A stretch of 64,000 bases of DNA, taken from the NCBI RefSeq assembly GCF_020103725.1, contig NZ_JAHXBG010000006.1, forward strand, positions 248,001 through 312,000, given 5' to 3'. Source of the DNA: Hyalangium gracile. Lineage in GTDB: Bacteria; Myxococcota; Myxococcia; Myxococcales; Myxococcaceae. The translations under genes were made by a program, and so were the position numbers. Below are positions 27,756-37,027 of the stretch, in pieces (position 1 is the stretch's first letter; every line of letters starts with the position of its first letter). The notes beneath the pieces were generated by a model, which saw nothing but the letters and a program-made list of their open reading frames with translations, did no database searches and was not told where the DNA came from.

Positions 27756-28772
27756 ATGCGCCTCTCCCACTTGCTGTCCGTGTCCACCGTCTCGCTCCTC
27801 CTGCTCGCCGGCTGTGACAAGGGCGGGCAGGGCTCGACGTCCGCAGCGTCCGGCTCCGGCTCCTCGGCCGCCGCGAAGGGCACGCCGGTGGTCACCTTCG
27901 AGGGGGGCGCCGTCACCCTGGAGCAGCTGCAGGGCTACATCTCGCAGATGAACCCGGCGGCGCGCACCCGCATCGAGTCGCTGGAGCAGCGCCGCGAGTA
28001 CGCGCAGGGGCTGGCGCGCTTCGAGCTCTTCGTCACCGAGGCGCGGCGCCGGGGGCTGGAGAATGATCCGGAGGTGCGGGAGGCGATGAAGCGCGCCATG
28101 GTGCAGCGGCTGCTCTTCAAGGAGTTCGACGAGAAGGCGCCGCCCATCTCCCAGGAGGAGCTCGCCGCCTACTACGAGTCGCACAAGGCCGAGTTCGTCC
28201 AGCCGGCCCGCGCGCGCTACTCGCACCTGCTGGTGCCCGCGCCCAAGGACGGGCCCGAGCGCGCCGCGAAGAAGAAGCTCGCTCAGGCCCTGCACCAGAA
28301 GGCCAGCAAGCTCCAGCCGCTGGACTTCGATGCCTTCGATGCGCTGATCGTCGAGGCCTCGGGCAACCCGGCCGCGAAGCCCGCCGAGGCGGACACCCAC
28401 CTGGTGACGCCCGACGAGCTGAAGGCGCGGCTGGGAGCGCCCGTGGCGACCGCCGCCAGCCAGCTGAAGCAGCCCGGAGAGCTGGCGCCCGTGGTGGAGT
28501 CCGAGCTGGGCTTCCACCTGCTCAAGCTCACGGACCTGCGGCCCGAGAAGAACCAGACCCTGGACGCCGTCAGCACCGTGCTGCGCTCGCGCATGGCCCG
28601 CGAGCGCAGGGACGCGCGCGTGGCGAAGTTCACCGAGGAGCTCCAGGAGCGGGCGAACTTCAAGACGGATGAGGCGGCGCTCCAGAAGCTCCAGGTGGAT
28701 CTCCAGGCGCCGCAGGCGGCATCCTCGGGCCCGGTGCCCGGCTTCCTCCCCTCGCCGGCGCCGAGCCGCTGA
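27756..28772 (+). CDS. Parvulin-type peptidyl-prolyl isomerase lipoprotein
   Basis: A 338-residue lipoprotein with lipobox LLAGC (Cys20). A Ser/Gly-rich linker leads to a SurA-N-like helical region (about 50-140, FELFVTEARRRGLENDPEVREAM) and a PpiC/rotamase-like domain (about 145-265, ARYSHLLVPAPKDG, then VVESELGFHLLKLTD). A helical tail with Pro-rich end (PGFLPSPAPSR) follows. Such proteins help outer-membrane or exported proteins fold. It is divergent from the antiporter. Confidence 0.82.
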   Translation: MRLSHLLSVSTVSLLLLAGCDKGGQGSTSAASGSGSSAAAKGTPVVTFEGGAVTLEQLQGYISQMNPAARTRIESLEQRREYAQGLARFELFVTEARRRGLENDPEVREAMKRAMVQRLLFKEFDEKAPPISQEELAAYYESHKAEFVQPARARYSHLLVPAPKDGPERAAKKKLAQALHQKASKLQPLDFDAFDALIVEASGNPAAKPAEADTHLVTPDELKARLGAPVATAASQLKQPGELAPVVESELGFHLLKLTDLRPEKNQTLDAVSTVLRSRMARERRDARVAKFTEELQERANFKTDEAALQKLQVDLQAPQAASSGPVPGFLPSPAPSR

Positions 28773-28975
28773 CGGACGCTCGAGCCTTCTGGAACACGGG
28801 AGCGCTCCAACCCGTCGTGTCCTTTTCAGGCCCCCCTGGGTTGCGTACAGTGGGTGATCTCCGACGCAGAGCGTCGGGGAGGGGCTGCCCCGCGGCATCC
28901 AGGTCGGGCGGTGGCGCTCCGTCTCCCATCCAGAGAGGTCCCACTTTCACTGCTCGCCGAGTGGAGGAGCGTGCC

Positions 28976-29428
28976 GTGGCTGAAGGTAGATCCGCGGCAG
29001 GGTGCCTGGTGCTGCTGCGACAGTTCGTCTCGCTTCAGGCCGAGCTGGTGAAGGCCTGGCTGCGCTTCCACCCCGAGGGGCTGGATCCGTGGGCCTCGCG
29101 GCGCCTGCCGCGCCATGGGGAGATCTTCGTCCGGGGCGAGAGCTGGAGCTTCCACCGCCATGGGGTGGGCGTGGACTTCCAGGGGCAGGACTCGCGGCGG
29201 ATGGTGGATGTGCACCGGGGCGTGGGGACGCCGGAGCTGTTCGACTCCTGGCGCCTGATGCTGTACCTGGAGTCGCTCAACGTGGGCTTCGTCCGGGTGG
29301 GAGCCCGGGACTTCCCCACGGATGACGAGCGCTCCGTGGAGCAGTGGCTGGTGGAGCTGGAGAAGCTGGGTCTCGTCGAGCGGGATCGCTCGAGCGAGAA
29401 GCTGTGGCGGCTGGCTCCGACGAACTGA
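28976..29428 (+). CDS. Small cytosolic protein, DUF6896-like
   Basis: A 150-residue soluble protein. The GTG start at 28976 is chosen because GGAGGAG lies 6 nt upstream; the frame is open further 5' but that part is low-complexity. The central motif WSFHRHGVGVDFQG followed by MVDVHRGV is like DUF6896, a family often found as isolated genes in myxobacteria and sometimes beside polymorphic toxins. No toxin gene is adjacent. The C-terminal half has an RxxxEQWLVELEKLGLVER helix. Function unknown. Confidence 0.6.
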   Translation: MAEGRSAAGCLVLLRQFVSLQAELVKAWLRFHPEGLDPWASRRLPRHGEIFVRGESWSFHRHGVGVDFQGQDSRRMVDVHRGVGTPELFDSWRLMLYLESLNVGFVRVGARDFPTDDERSVEQWLVELEKLGLVERDRSSEKLWRLAPTN

Positions 29429-29566
29429 GCCCGCTCGGGTTCCGCAAATCCTGCGGCGGGCAGGGGCGCCGTGCAAACCCTGCGTGAGCGCTCGGCCTCA
29501 CCTCCCTGGCCGGTGGCTGGCATGTCGGTTGCTCCCTTCCCGGGAACCCCGTCACCCAGAGGCGCC

Positions 29567-30388
29567 ATGGGACAGTGGACGCATTGGTCGAAGCTCGTGC
29601 CGTGGCTCCTGCCGGCGCTTGTCTTCGCGCAGCCCGCGAAGGAGCAGCCCCTCGCCGCGAAGTTCCAGCAGATCGAGAAGTCGTTCGAGGAGACCTTCAA
29701 GTCGCTCGAGCCCCTGAGTCCTCCGGCGGAGCCGCAAGCCGCTAGCGCGCCCTGGTTCCCCGAGAACCCGAAGGCGGCCGGGCCGGGACCGAAGGCTCAC
29801 TCGACCTATGCATCCACCCAGCCGTCACCGCCCCCCGTCGCGCCTCCGCCGAAATGCAGCGAGGTGTATGACGCCCAGGCGGTTCAACAGGCCTTCTCGG
29901 GGGTGAAGGGGGAGCTGGAACAGTCCTTCCCGACACCGGAGCTCCAGGGGATGCGTGCCTATGTCGAGGAGAAGTTCCCCCAGCTTCCGGCGCCCCGGTC
30001 CATTCCCTCCTGCTACGGGGACAAGCAGGTCCTCTCCACGCCGGAGGTTCGCGAGGCCCAGGGCAAGCTGGGCAAGGTGCTCGGCGCCTTGAAGGGCATG
30101 CCCACCTCCCGCATCACCCTCTCCATCCAGAGCCGCCCGGTCAAGGCCGAGATCCTCCTGAAGCATGGCGCCAGTGGAACCAAGGGCACCTTCAAGGCGG
30201 GCATCGCGACGGATCAGTCGATGAGCATCTACCGAGGGCTCTATTTCCTGGAGCTGAAGAGGGCCGGCTACAAGCCCGCCCTCCTCCCGGCGCTCGATCT
30301 GGTGACTCCGCAGGCGCAGAGCGTGTCGGTGACCTGCACCATGCAGTCCGCGTCCTCGCAGGAATCCTCTCTCTGTCAGTCCCCGTAG
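29567..30388 (+). CDS. Secreted protein of unknown function, first of a pair
   Basis: A 273-residue exported protein. The start at 29567 gives a clear signal peptide (WLLPALVFAQ, cleavage about residue 22). A Pro-rich region (about 55-105) is followed by a Cys-containing helical domain and a C-terminal domain ending in three strands (SQESSLCQSP). The segment AEILLKHGASGTKGTFKAG with GLYFLELKRAGYKPA recalls a PEGA-like repeat, weakly. It is separated by only 8 bp from the next gene, a membrane protein, so the two very likely act together. Confidence 0.55.
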   Translation: MGQWTHWSKLVPWLLPALVFAQPAKEQPLAAKFQQIEKSFEETFKSLEPLSPPAEPQAASAPWFPENPKAAGPGPKAHSTYASTQPSPPPVAPPPKCSEVYDAQAVQQAFSGVKGELEQSFPTPELQGMRAYVEEKFPQLPAPRSIPSCYGDKQVLSTPEVREAQGKLGKVLGALKGMPTSRITLSIQSRPVKAEILLKHGASGTKGTFKAGIATDQSMSIYRGLYFLELKRAGYKPALLPALDLVTPQAQSVSVTCTMQSASSQESSLCQSP

Positions 30389-30396
30389 GGGCGCCC

Positions 30397-31197
30397 ATGC
30401 GAAGCCATGTCCATATTCCAGCTCCTCCCCGCATCGCGCGGCACTGGCTGAACAAGATGCTGGGGCTGGGCGTGGGCGTTGCCCTCGGCCTGGCTCCGCT
30501 GCTGGGAGGCGTGGGGATTCCCGGCTTCAAGGCGCTGCTGTTGCTCTACCCGGAGAGTCTGCGCTACTGGGTGATTCCCCTGGCGTCGCTCCTGATGGGA
30601 GGCATGGCGACAGCCGTCCAGTTCTATGGAGAGGAGCACCTGCGCCAGCGGTGGCTCCGGCGGATGTTCTCCCGGCTCGGGCTCGGCTTGCTGGTGGCGC
30701 TCCTGGCCTTCGTCTTCCTGTACCAGAAGGCGGTCGTGCTCATCCGGACGGGGGAAGGCCCGGCGGTCTTCGTCCGAGGCATGGGCGCGAGATCGGAGCA
30801 GTGCCCCTGCAACGGTACGGACCTCGGGGAGTGCACTCCATGTGGATCGGCGTCGGATGCGGAGTGCTTCAAGGACATCTCCCTGGATCCGGATCGCATC
30901 GCGAGCTGCTGGAGTCGCGGCGCCATCGACACCTCGGCGCAGGTGCTGGCGCTGGGCTACCTGGTGTTGATGGGGGGGCTGGGCGCCATGGTGGGGATCC
31001 TCGTCCTCCGGGGGCAGCAGGCCTTGCGGCACCGCCAGCGTCTGCTCGCGCGCGGCAAGCACCCGCGTGCTCCGGCGCGAGGCTCGGGGAAGGGGGCTCA
31101 CCCGCGCAAGCGCAAGCCCGCTCCCCCCAAGCACTCCAAGCCCGCTCCGCGCCATCGCTCCGCTCCGCACCCACCGAAGCGCAAGCGTCAGAAGTAG
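30397..31197 (+). CDS. Four-helix membrane protein with Cys-rich loop and basic tail
   Basis: A 266-residue protein with four hydrophobic helices (about residues 22-48, 53-70, 89-110 and 186-208). Between the third and fourth lies a loop with six cysteines (CPCNGTDLGECTPCG through ASCWSR), which could form disulfides on the periplasmic side. The C-terminal 55 residues are almost only Lys, Arg, His, Pro, Ala and Gly, like a histone tail. No family was recognised. Co-transcribed with the upstream secreted protein gene (8-bp gap). Confidence 0.6.
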   Translation: MRSHVHIPAPPRIARHWLNKMLGLGVGVALGLAPLLGGVGIPGFKALLLLYPESLRYWVIPLASLLMGGMATAVQFYGEEHLRQRWLRRMFSRLGLGLLVALLAFVFLYQKAVVLIRTGEGPAVFVRGMGARSEQCPCNGTDLGECTPCGSASDAECFKDISLDPDRIASCWSRGAIDTSAQVLALGYLVLMGGLGAMVGILVLRGQQALRHRQRLLARGKHPRAPARGSGKGAHPRKRKPAPPKHSKPAPRHRSAPHPPKRKRQK

Positions 31198-31258
31198 GCC
31201 CGAGGGGCTCCTGGATACCCTCCGAGGGCTCCAGGGCTCCCGCCCCGGAGGCGCCGAG

Positions 31259-33043
31259 CTACCAGGGGCAGTCGACGACCTCGACGGTGCGCGTGATGGG
31301 GGTGGCGCTGTTGCCGCCCGTGTCGGTCAGCGAGTAGGTCACCGTATAGGTGCCCTCCGCCCAGCCATTCACCTCACCGGTGTGCCACACCTGGGCCGTG
31401 ACGTTGCCGTAGCACGTGTCCTTTGCCTCCACGCCGGGGTCCACCCACTGGCTGCCGCACGTGTGCGTGGAGAAGGCCGGGCCCTTGAGCGTCAGTGTCG
31501 GGGCCGTCCGATCCTTCACCTGCACGGTCCGGGTGGCGTTGACGGAGCCCGAGCCATCCCAGGCCGCGTACGAGACGAAGTAGCTGCCCTCCGCGGCCGT
31601 GTTCGGGCCGGGGCCGGAGGCGTCCTTGCCCGTGTTGTAGGCCGTCACGGGCATCGGGAAGCCGCAGCCGTTGAACGCCTGGGCGCCCAGGTCCACATAC
31701 GGACCCGAGCCGCACTCCACGAGCTGCGTCGAGGCGCCGTTGAGCTGCAGGGAGGGCTGCCCCGTGGTGCACAGCTCATCCTGCACGTCCGAGACGAGGC
31801 GCACCTTGATGCGGGAGTACATCGACTCCGAGCTGTACTGCTTGTAGGCCACCAGCTTCTGGGCCGGTCCCAGGGACGCGAACGCGGGGCGCTCCGTGCT
31901 CGGGGTGGTCGCCAGCGTCTGCTCCGCGCCGGGTGCCACCGTTCCATCGGGGAGCACGCGCGTGCTGACGAGCTGGGCCACCCCGTTGCGCATGGCGTGG
32001 AAGGTGACGCGGAAGCTCTGCGAGTCAGCGCTCACGACGGCCGGCGAGGTGGCGCCCTCGCCCACGGTGAAGGCCGTGTCGCTGAAGGGCTGTCCCTGCA
32101 CCTGCGTCAGCCTCACCCGCCGGGCCTTCACGACGCCACCGGCCTCGCTCCACACCACGAGGAAGGTGGTGCCATCGTAGGCAATCGCCGGGTTCCAGCC
32201 TCCCGACTCGGTGACGGTGAAGGTCCGGATCACCAGGGGCGCGTCCGCGAAGAACCACCCCACGCTGATCTTCCCCTGCGGCCCCTCCGACCATGCGGCG
32301 AGGGAGTTGGTCCCGGAGCCCAAGGTCAGCTGCGCGTTGGATGCATTCGGAGTCACCTGGAAGTTCGAGTTGGGGAGGACCTGGCCCGAGGGCCTCACAT
32401 AGGCCCCATAGAGTGACCAGCCCGAGGGAATCATCAGGGTCTCCCAGAGGACCAGATAGTAGCTGCCATTGAAGACCACCGTGGGGCGGACGGTGTCGTA
32501 GGAGCTGGGGATGGAGCTGATGTAGATGGGGCTGCTGTCGACCACCGCTCCATCCGTGGCCCTCACCCTCTTGGCCATGATGTCTTCGTTATGGTGGTAG
32601 TTGCTGGGAGACAGCTTGCCGTAGACCACCAGGAAGTGGGTTCCATCGAAGGCGACCGAGGGACCCGTCAAGCGCCCAAAGGTGGGGTGCGGCGTGTCGA
32701 TGACGAGGGGGGCGGCATCCAGCATGGCCCCGTCGGACGCCCGCACCCGTGCGGCCACGAGCTGGAGGGTGCCACCGATGTGCTCCTTCCAGGCCACGAG
32801 GTAGACACCATTGCCGGCCGCGAGGACGGGCTCCACCTGGTCCATGCTGGCGAGCGGGTGGAAGAGCGGGATGCTGAGCTCAGGAGAGGTGGTGAGGGCG
32901 CTGGTCGAAGCGCCCGTGGCATCCGGCTCGACTGGAGCCGTGGGACCGCACGCCGAGAGGGTGCTCAACAGGGTGCATAACGCTACGGCGAGAGACAGCC
33001 GGGTGCTGTTCACGAGAGGTGTCATGGTCTTCATCGCTGTCAT
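31259..33043 (-). CDS. Lipoprotein with beta-propeller-like repeats and C-terminal Ig-like pair
   Basis: A 594-residue lipoprotein (lipobox LSAC at about 32). Residues 65-390 hold repeats of the type PSVAFDGTHFLVVYGK, PTVVFNGSYYLVLWE, PAIAYDGTTFLVVWSE, suggesting a propeller of WD/integrin-like blades. The last 170 residues are two DUF5011-like Ig modules, each with conserved Cys, ending TRTVEVVDCPW. The same two-module end occurs in the unlinked lipoprotein at 52999-55383. It is surface-exposed by inference. The exact start is uncertain; three Met lie in the first 10 codons and none has a clear ribosome site. Confidence 0.7.
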   Translation of the reverse strand: MTAMKTMTPLVNSTRLSLAVALCTLLSTLSACGPTAPVEPDATGASTSALTTSPELSIPLFHPLASMDQVEPVLAAGNGVYLVAWKEHIGGTLQLVAARVRASDGAMLDAAPLVIDTPHPTFGRLTGPSVAFDGTHFLVVYGKLSPSNYHHNEDIMAKRVRATDGAVVDSSPIYISSIPSSYDTVRPTVVFNGSYYLVLWETLMIPSGWSLYGAYVRPSGQVLPNSNFQVTPNASNAQLTLGSGTNSLAAWSEGPQGKISVGWFFADAPLVIRTFTVTESGGWNPAIAYDGTTFLVVWSEAGGVVKARRVRLTQVQGQPFSDTAFTVGEGATSPAVVSADSQSFRVTFHAMRNGVAQLVSTRVLPDGTVAPGAEQTLATTPSTERPAFASLGPAQKLVAYKQYSSESMYSRIKVRLVSDVQDELCTTGQPSLQLNGASTQLVECGSGPYVDLGAQAFNGCGFPMPVTAYNTGKDASGPGPNTAAEGSYFVSYAAWDGSGSVNATRTVQVKDRTAPTLTLKGPAFSTHTCGSQWVDPGVEAKDTCYGNVTAQVWHTGEVNGWAEGTYTVTYSLTDTGGNSATPITRTVEVVDCPW

Positions 33044-33109
33044 GAGGGTTCGCTCGCCCGACGCGAGCGAAGGGCATGCTGCCCATGAAGAGTATGAAGC
33101 ACCGGTTTT

Positions 33110-33146
33110 TGAGAGTCATTGGCGTTGAAAGCCAGATTGACTCTCA
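33110..33146. repeat. Imperfect inverted repeat upstream of the Ig-like lipoprotein
   Basis: TGAGAGTCA (33110-33118) and TGACTCTCA (33138-33146) are perfect arms, with a shorter nested pair TGGC/GCCA inside. It lies 67 bp before the lipoprotein start codon and 78 bp after the mfd stop. T-residues precede it on the plus strand rather than following, so it does not look like an intrinsic terminator in either direction. Confidence 0.5.
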
Positions 33147-33223
33147 GCTTTCGCTCTCATCTCCATACAGGCAAGGTGGTGTCCCACCCTGGCTCGGAAT
33201 GACGCGGCGGGACGAGAGCATGC

Positions 33224-36200
33224 TCACGCCTGTGGCTGCGCGCAGGTGTGGAGATCCCTCAGAACCTTCTTGGCCTCGACGACCAGGGCCTGGCCCTTGG
33301 TGGTCTCGGGGATCTTCGCGATGAGCTTCATGTCAGGGGTGAGCCGGTAGACGCCCTTGGAGCGCTGCACCAGCATGGCCACCTTGGGCCCGTCCAGCAG
33401 CGCGTCCGCGCCCAGCGTCACCACCAGCCGGCCCGCGCCGGACTCCAGCGCGCGCAGCCGCAGGTCGCGCATGTCTATCTTCAGCAGCGTCAGCTCCGAG
33501 AGGTTGTCCACCTCGTCGGGCGCCTCGCCGTAGCGGTCCACCAGCTCGGCGCGCAGGTCCGTCACCTCGTCCGGGTGGCTGGCCTGGGCGAAGCGCTTGT
33601 AGAAGACGAGCCGCTGGTGCACGTCCGGCACGTAGTCGTCCGGGATGAGCGCCGCCAGGGGGAGGGTGAGCTCCGGCTCGATCTGCGTGCGCGGCTCCTG
33701 GCCCTGCAGCTCCGCCACGGCCTCCTCGAGCAGCTGCGCGTACATGTCGAAGCCGATCTCCGCGATGGCTCCGGACTGCTTCTCGCCCAGCAGGTTGCCG
33801 GCGCCGCGGATCTCCAGGTCATGACTGGCGATGGAGAAGCCCGCGCCCAGCTCGGTGAAGTTCTGGAGCACCTCCAGGCGCCGCTGCGCGTCCCGCGTGA
33901 CCGCCCGCCGCGCGGGCACCAGCAGGTACGCGTACGCGCGCTCCCTGGAGCGGCCCACGCGCCCTCGCAGCTGGTAGAGCTGCGCCAGGCCGAAGGCGTC
34001 CGCCCGGTTGACGATCATCGTGTTGGCGCTGGAGATGTCGATGCCGCTCTCGATGATCGAGGTGCACAGGAGCACCTGGTACTTCTTCTCGGTGAACTCC
34101 AGCATCACCTTCTCGAGCTGGCCCTCGCCCATCTGTCCGTGCGCCACGCCGACGGTGACGTTGGGCACCAGCTCCCGGAGGAACTTCTCCATCGACGCGA
34201 TGGACTGCACCCGGTTGTGGACGAAGAACACCTGCCCGCCGCGAGCCACCTCGCGCTCGATGGCCTCCTTGATGACGGGCGGGTCGAACTTCATCACGAA
34301 GGTGCGGATGGCGCGCCGGTCCTGCGGCGGCGTGGCGATGATGCTCATGTCCCGCACGCCGGACATGGACATGTGCAGCGTGCGGGGAATGGGCGTGGCC
34401 GTCAGCGTGAGCACGTCCACCTGCGTGCGCAGCCGCTTGATCTGCTCCTTCTGCTTCACGCCGAAGCGCTGCTCCTCGTCCACCACGAGCAGCCCCAGGT
34501 CCTTGAAGGCCACGTCCCCGGCCAGCAGCTTGTGCGTGCCGATGAGGATGTCGACCTTGCCCTCCTTGGCCCGCTTGAGGATCTCCCGCACCTCGGGAGG
34601 CTTCTTCATCCCGGAGATGACCTCCACCGTGACGGGGTAGTCCTTGAAGCGCTTCTTGAAGGACAGGAAGTGCTGCTGGGCCAGCACGGTGGTGGGCACC
34701 AGCACCGCCACCTGCTTGCGGTCCAGCGTGGCCTTGAAGGCGGCGCGCATGGCCACCTCCGTCTTGCCGTAGCCCACGTCGCCGCAGACCAGCCGATCCA
34801 TCGGCTCGGGCTTCTGCATGTCCGCCAGCACGTCCTCGATGGCCTTGGCCTGGTCCGGCGTCTCCTCGAACTCGAAGTCCGCCTCGAACTGGGAGAAGTA
34901 GCGGTCCGGCGCGGAGAAGGCATGGCCCGGGTGCGCCTTGCGCGCGGCGGCGATCTGCAACAGCTCCGCCGCCATCTTGAGCAGCTGCTCCTTGACGCGC
35001 TTCTTCGTCTTCTCCCAGCCCGGCGTGCCCAGCTTGTCGAGCTGGACCTTCGTCGGGTCTCCGCCCGTGAACTTCTGGATGAGCCGCATGCGGCTCACGG
35101 GCAGGTAGATCTTGTCCCTCCCGGCGTACTCCAGCACCAGGAAGTCTCCCGGCACGCCTCGCACCACCTCCATCTTCGTCAGGCCCGCGTAGCGGCCGAT
35201 GCCGAAGTCGCTGTGGACGATGAGGTCGCCTTCCTTCAGGTCGCCGAAGCCCGCGCCGAAGGCCTCCATCTTCTTGGAGCGGCGCACGCGGCGCCGGGCC
35301 CGGACGCCGAAGATCTCCTCGTCCGTGAGCAGCGCCAGCCCACCGGCGCCATCCACGAAGCCGTGGCTCACCTCGCCGGTGAAGAGGTGGGCGTGGACGG
35401 AGGGCTCGTACAGCTTGAGCACGTCCCCCAGCGGCTCCTCGTGGATGCGGACCATCACGTTGCGGTCCAGCAGCAGGCGCTTGAGCCGGTCCGCCTGGCT
35501 CAGCGTGCCGCAGGCGATGGCGCACGCCACGCGCATGTCCCGCCAGCGCTGCAGCCGCTCCACCAGCGGGGTGAGCGCTCCCTCCTCGCCGTGGTGCGCC
35601 AGGATGGCCTCGCGCAGGTCCTGCGTCGTGCCGAAGGAGAACACCACCGGAGGCTGCTGCTCTGTCGGGCTGAGCGCCAGACCGCCGCCCTCCAGCACCC
35701 GCGCGCTGGCGAGCTGTGCCTCGGCCTGCGCTCGCGTGAGGAAGTGCTCCGGCGGCGGGAAGGTGAGGTCCTGCCGCTCGTCCGCGGCCTGGAAGGAGCG
35801 CTCCAGCTCCGCCCACAAGTCACTGGCGGCGCGGTCCAGGCCCACCGGGTCATCGAAGTAGAAGAGCGGGTCCTTCGCCCACAGGCGCAGGTAGTCGAAG
35901 AGGGTCCCCAGCCCGCCCTCGAAGAAGCCGGGCAGCAGGCCCTCCAGGCCGAAGCCGGGCAGGCCCTCGCGCAGGGCGTCCAGCCGCTCGCGCAGCTTGA
36001 TGGTGGGCAGGTTGATGCGGTCGGCCACGGCGCGGGCGGCGGCCTCGGCGCGCGGACGCGTCAGCTCGGTGAGCATCGCCTCGCGCGCGGGCACCAGGTA
36101 CACCTGCTTGAGCGAGTCCACGGTGCGCTGGCTGTCCGGGTCGAAGACGCGGATGGACTCGATGGTGTCTCCGAAGAACTCGAGCCGGACGGGGCGCTCG

Positions 36201-36838
36201 TAGAGCGGGCTGAAGACATCCAGGATGCCGCCGCGCACGGAGAACGTCCCCGGGTCCTCCACCAACGGGCTGTTCTGGTAGCCCATGGAGGCGAGCTTGC
36301 GCGCCAGCGAGTCCCGGTCGAAGTCCTGGCCCACGGAGATGAGCGCCGACAGCTCCCGCATCATCGGCGGGGGCAGCACCTTGCGCAGCAGCGCCCGCAT
36401 GGAGATGACCAGCGCCGGGAAGCGCGAGCCCTGGCTCAGGTGGAAGAGGGCTCCCAGCCGCTCGCTGATGGCGGTCGGCTCCGGGGACAGCTCGTCATAG
36501 GGCAGCACCTCGTCCGCGGGCAGGCGCAGCACCTGGGGCTCCAGCGCGGTGCCGCTGCCGCCCAGGAAGAAGGCCAGGTCGGAGGCCAGGGCGTCGGCTG
36601 CCTCCTCGTCCACCGCCACGCAGACGAGCGGCGCCTGGAGGCTGCGCGAGAGGCGGGCGAGCACATAGCCGCGCGCGGCTCCCTGGATGCCCTGGGTCCG
36701 CACGCGGCGTCCGGGCTGGAGGCGCTCCAGGACGTGCGCGAAGGGGTCTCCCACCATGGGAGGGGCACCGCGCAACGCTTCCACACCGAGTCTCTGACCG
36801 AAGGGAGTATCCATCGTGGCCTTGAAGCTCTGCGTCAT
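33224..36838 (-). CDS. mfd: Transcription-repair coupling factor Mfd
   Basis: Mfd removes stalled RNA polymerase from damaged DNA and recruits UvrA. The protein of about 1204 residues has, in order, the UvrB-like N-terminal domains (FLGGSG, RRVRTQ, GILDVFSP), the RNA polymerase-interacting domain (FGAGFGDLKEGDLIVHSDFGIGRYAGL), the RecG-like motor (Walker A VCGDVGYGKTEVA, DEEQ box VVDEEQRFGVKQ, TATPIPRTLHMSM) and the C-terminal TRCF domain. Length is normal. The first ATG (36838) lacks a ribosome site; ATG at 36814 has AAGG 5 nt upstream and may be the true start. Confidence 0.96.
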   Translation of the reverse strand: MTQSFKATMDTPFGQRLGVEALRGAPPMVGDPFAHVLERLQPGRRVRTQGIQGAARGYVLARLSRSLQAPLVCVAVDEEAADALASDLAFFLGGSGTALEPQVLRLPADEVLPYDELSPEPTAISERLGALFHLSQGSRFPALVISMRALLRKVLPPPMMRELSALISVGQDFDRDSLARKLASMGYQNSPLVEDPGTFSVRGGILDVFSPLYERPVRLEFFGDTIESIRVFDPDSQRTVDSLKQVYLVPAREAMLTELTRPRAEAAARAVADRINLPTIKLRERLDALREGLPGFGLEGLLPGFFEGGLGTLFDYLRLWAKDPLFYFDDPVGLDRAASDLWAELERSFQAADERQDLTFPPPEHFLTRAQAEAQLASARVLEGGGLALSPTEQQPPVVFSFGTTQDLREAILAHHGEEGALTPLVERLQRWRDMRVACAIACGTLSQADRLKRLLLDRNVMVRIHEEPLGDVLKLYEPSVHAHLFTGEVSHGFVDGAGGLALLTDEEIFGVRARRRVRRSKKMEAFGAGFGDLKEGDLIVHSDFGIGRYAGLTKMEVVRGVPGDFLVLEYAGRDKIYLPVSRMRLIQKFTGGDPTKVQLDKLGTPGWEKTKKRVKEQLLKMAAELLQIAAARKAHPGHAFSAPDRYFSQFEADFEFEETPDQAKAIEDVLADMQKPEPMDRLVCGDVGYGKTEVAMRAAFKATLDRKQVAVLVPTTVLAQQHFLSFKKRFKDYPVTVEVISGMKKPPEVREILKRAKEGKVDILIGTHKLLAGDVAFKDLGLLVVDEEQRFGVKQKEQIKRLRTQVDVLTLTATPIPRTLHMSMSGVRDMSIIATPPQDRRAIRTFVMKFDPPVIKEAIEREVARGGQVFFVHNRVQSIASMEKFLRELVPNVTVGVAHGQMGEGQLEKVMLEFTEKKYQVLLCTSIIESGIDISSANTMIVNRADAFGLAQLYQLRGRVGRSRERAYAYLLVPARRAVTRDAQRRLEVLQNFTELGAGFSIASHDLEIRGAGNLLGEKQSGAIAEIGFDMYAQLLEEAVAELQGQEPRTQIEPELTLPLAALIPDDYVPDVHQRLVFYKRFAQASHPDEVTDLRAELVDRYGEAPDEVDNLSELTLLKIDMRDLRLRALESGAGRLVVTLGADALLDGPKVAMLVQRSKGVYRLTPDMKLIAKIPETTKGQALVVEAKKVLRDLHTCAQPQA

Positions 36839-37027
36839 AAGAGCCGGCCCGGGGCGGGTCAACGAAGACCGCGTACCCGGAGGGTGACGCCATCAAACGT
36901 TGACCATTCCCTTTGTGTCGGCCAGCCACCATCGCTCGTTGCCCCGAAGGGCAGGTGGTTTCCGGTGGGAAATCGAGGGACGCTAGGCTGGCAGGCGAGG
37001 TGGGGGGCCGCCTCTCGAGGCGTATCG

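Noticed and set aside
28817-28975. N-terminal extension of the DUF6896-like gene
   Set aside because: Low-complexity, no ribosome site at the first ATG; a strong GGAGGAG precedes the GTG at 28976.
29442-29456. CCGCA/TGCGG hairpin after the DUF6896-like gene as a terminator
   Set aside because: Five-bp stem without T-tract; too weak to call.
33248-37027. Open frame of about 1260 codons on the plus strand, antisense to mfd and continuous with the histidine kinase gene
   Set aside because: Composition (Leu/Arg/Gln/His-rich, no recognisable domain) is what high-GC third positions create opposite a real gene; the kinase has its own start at 37028.
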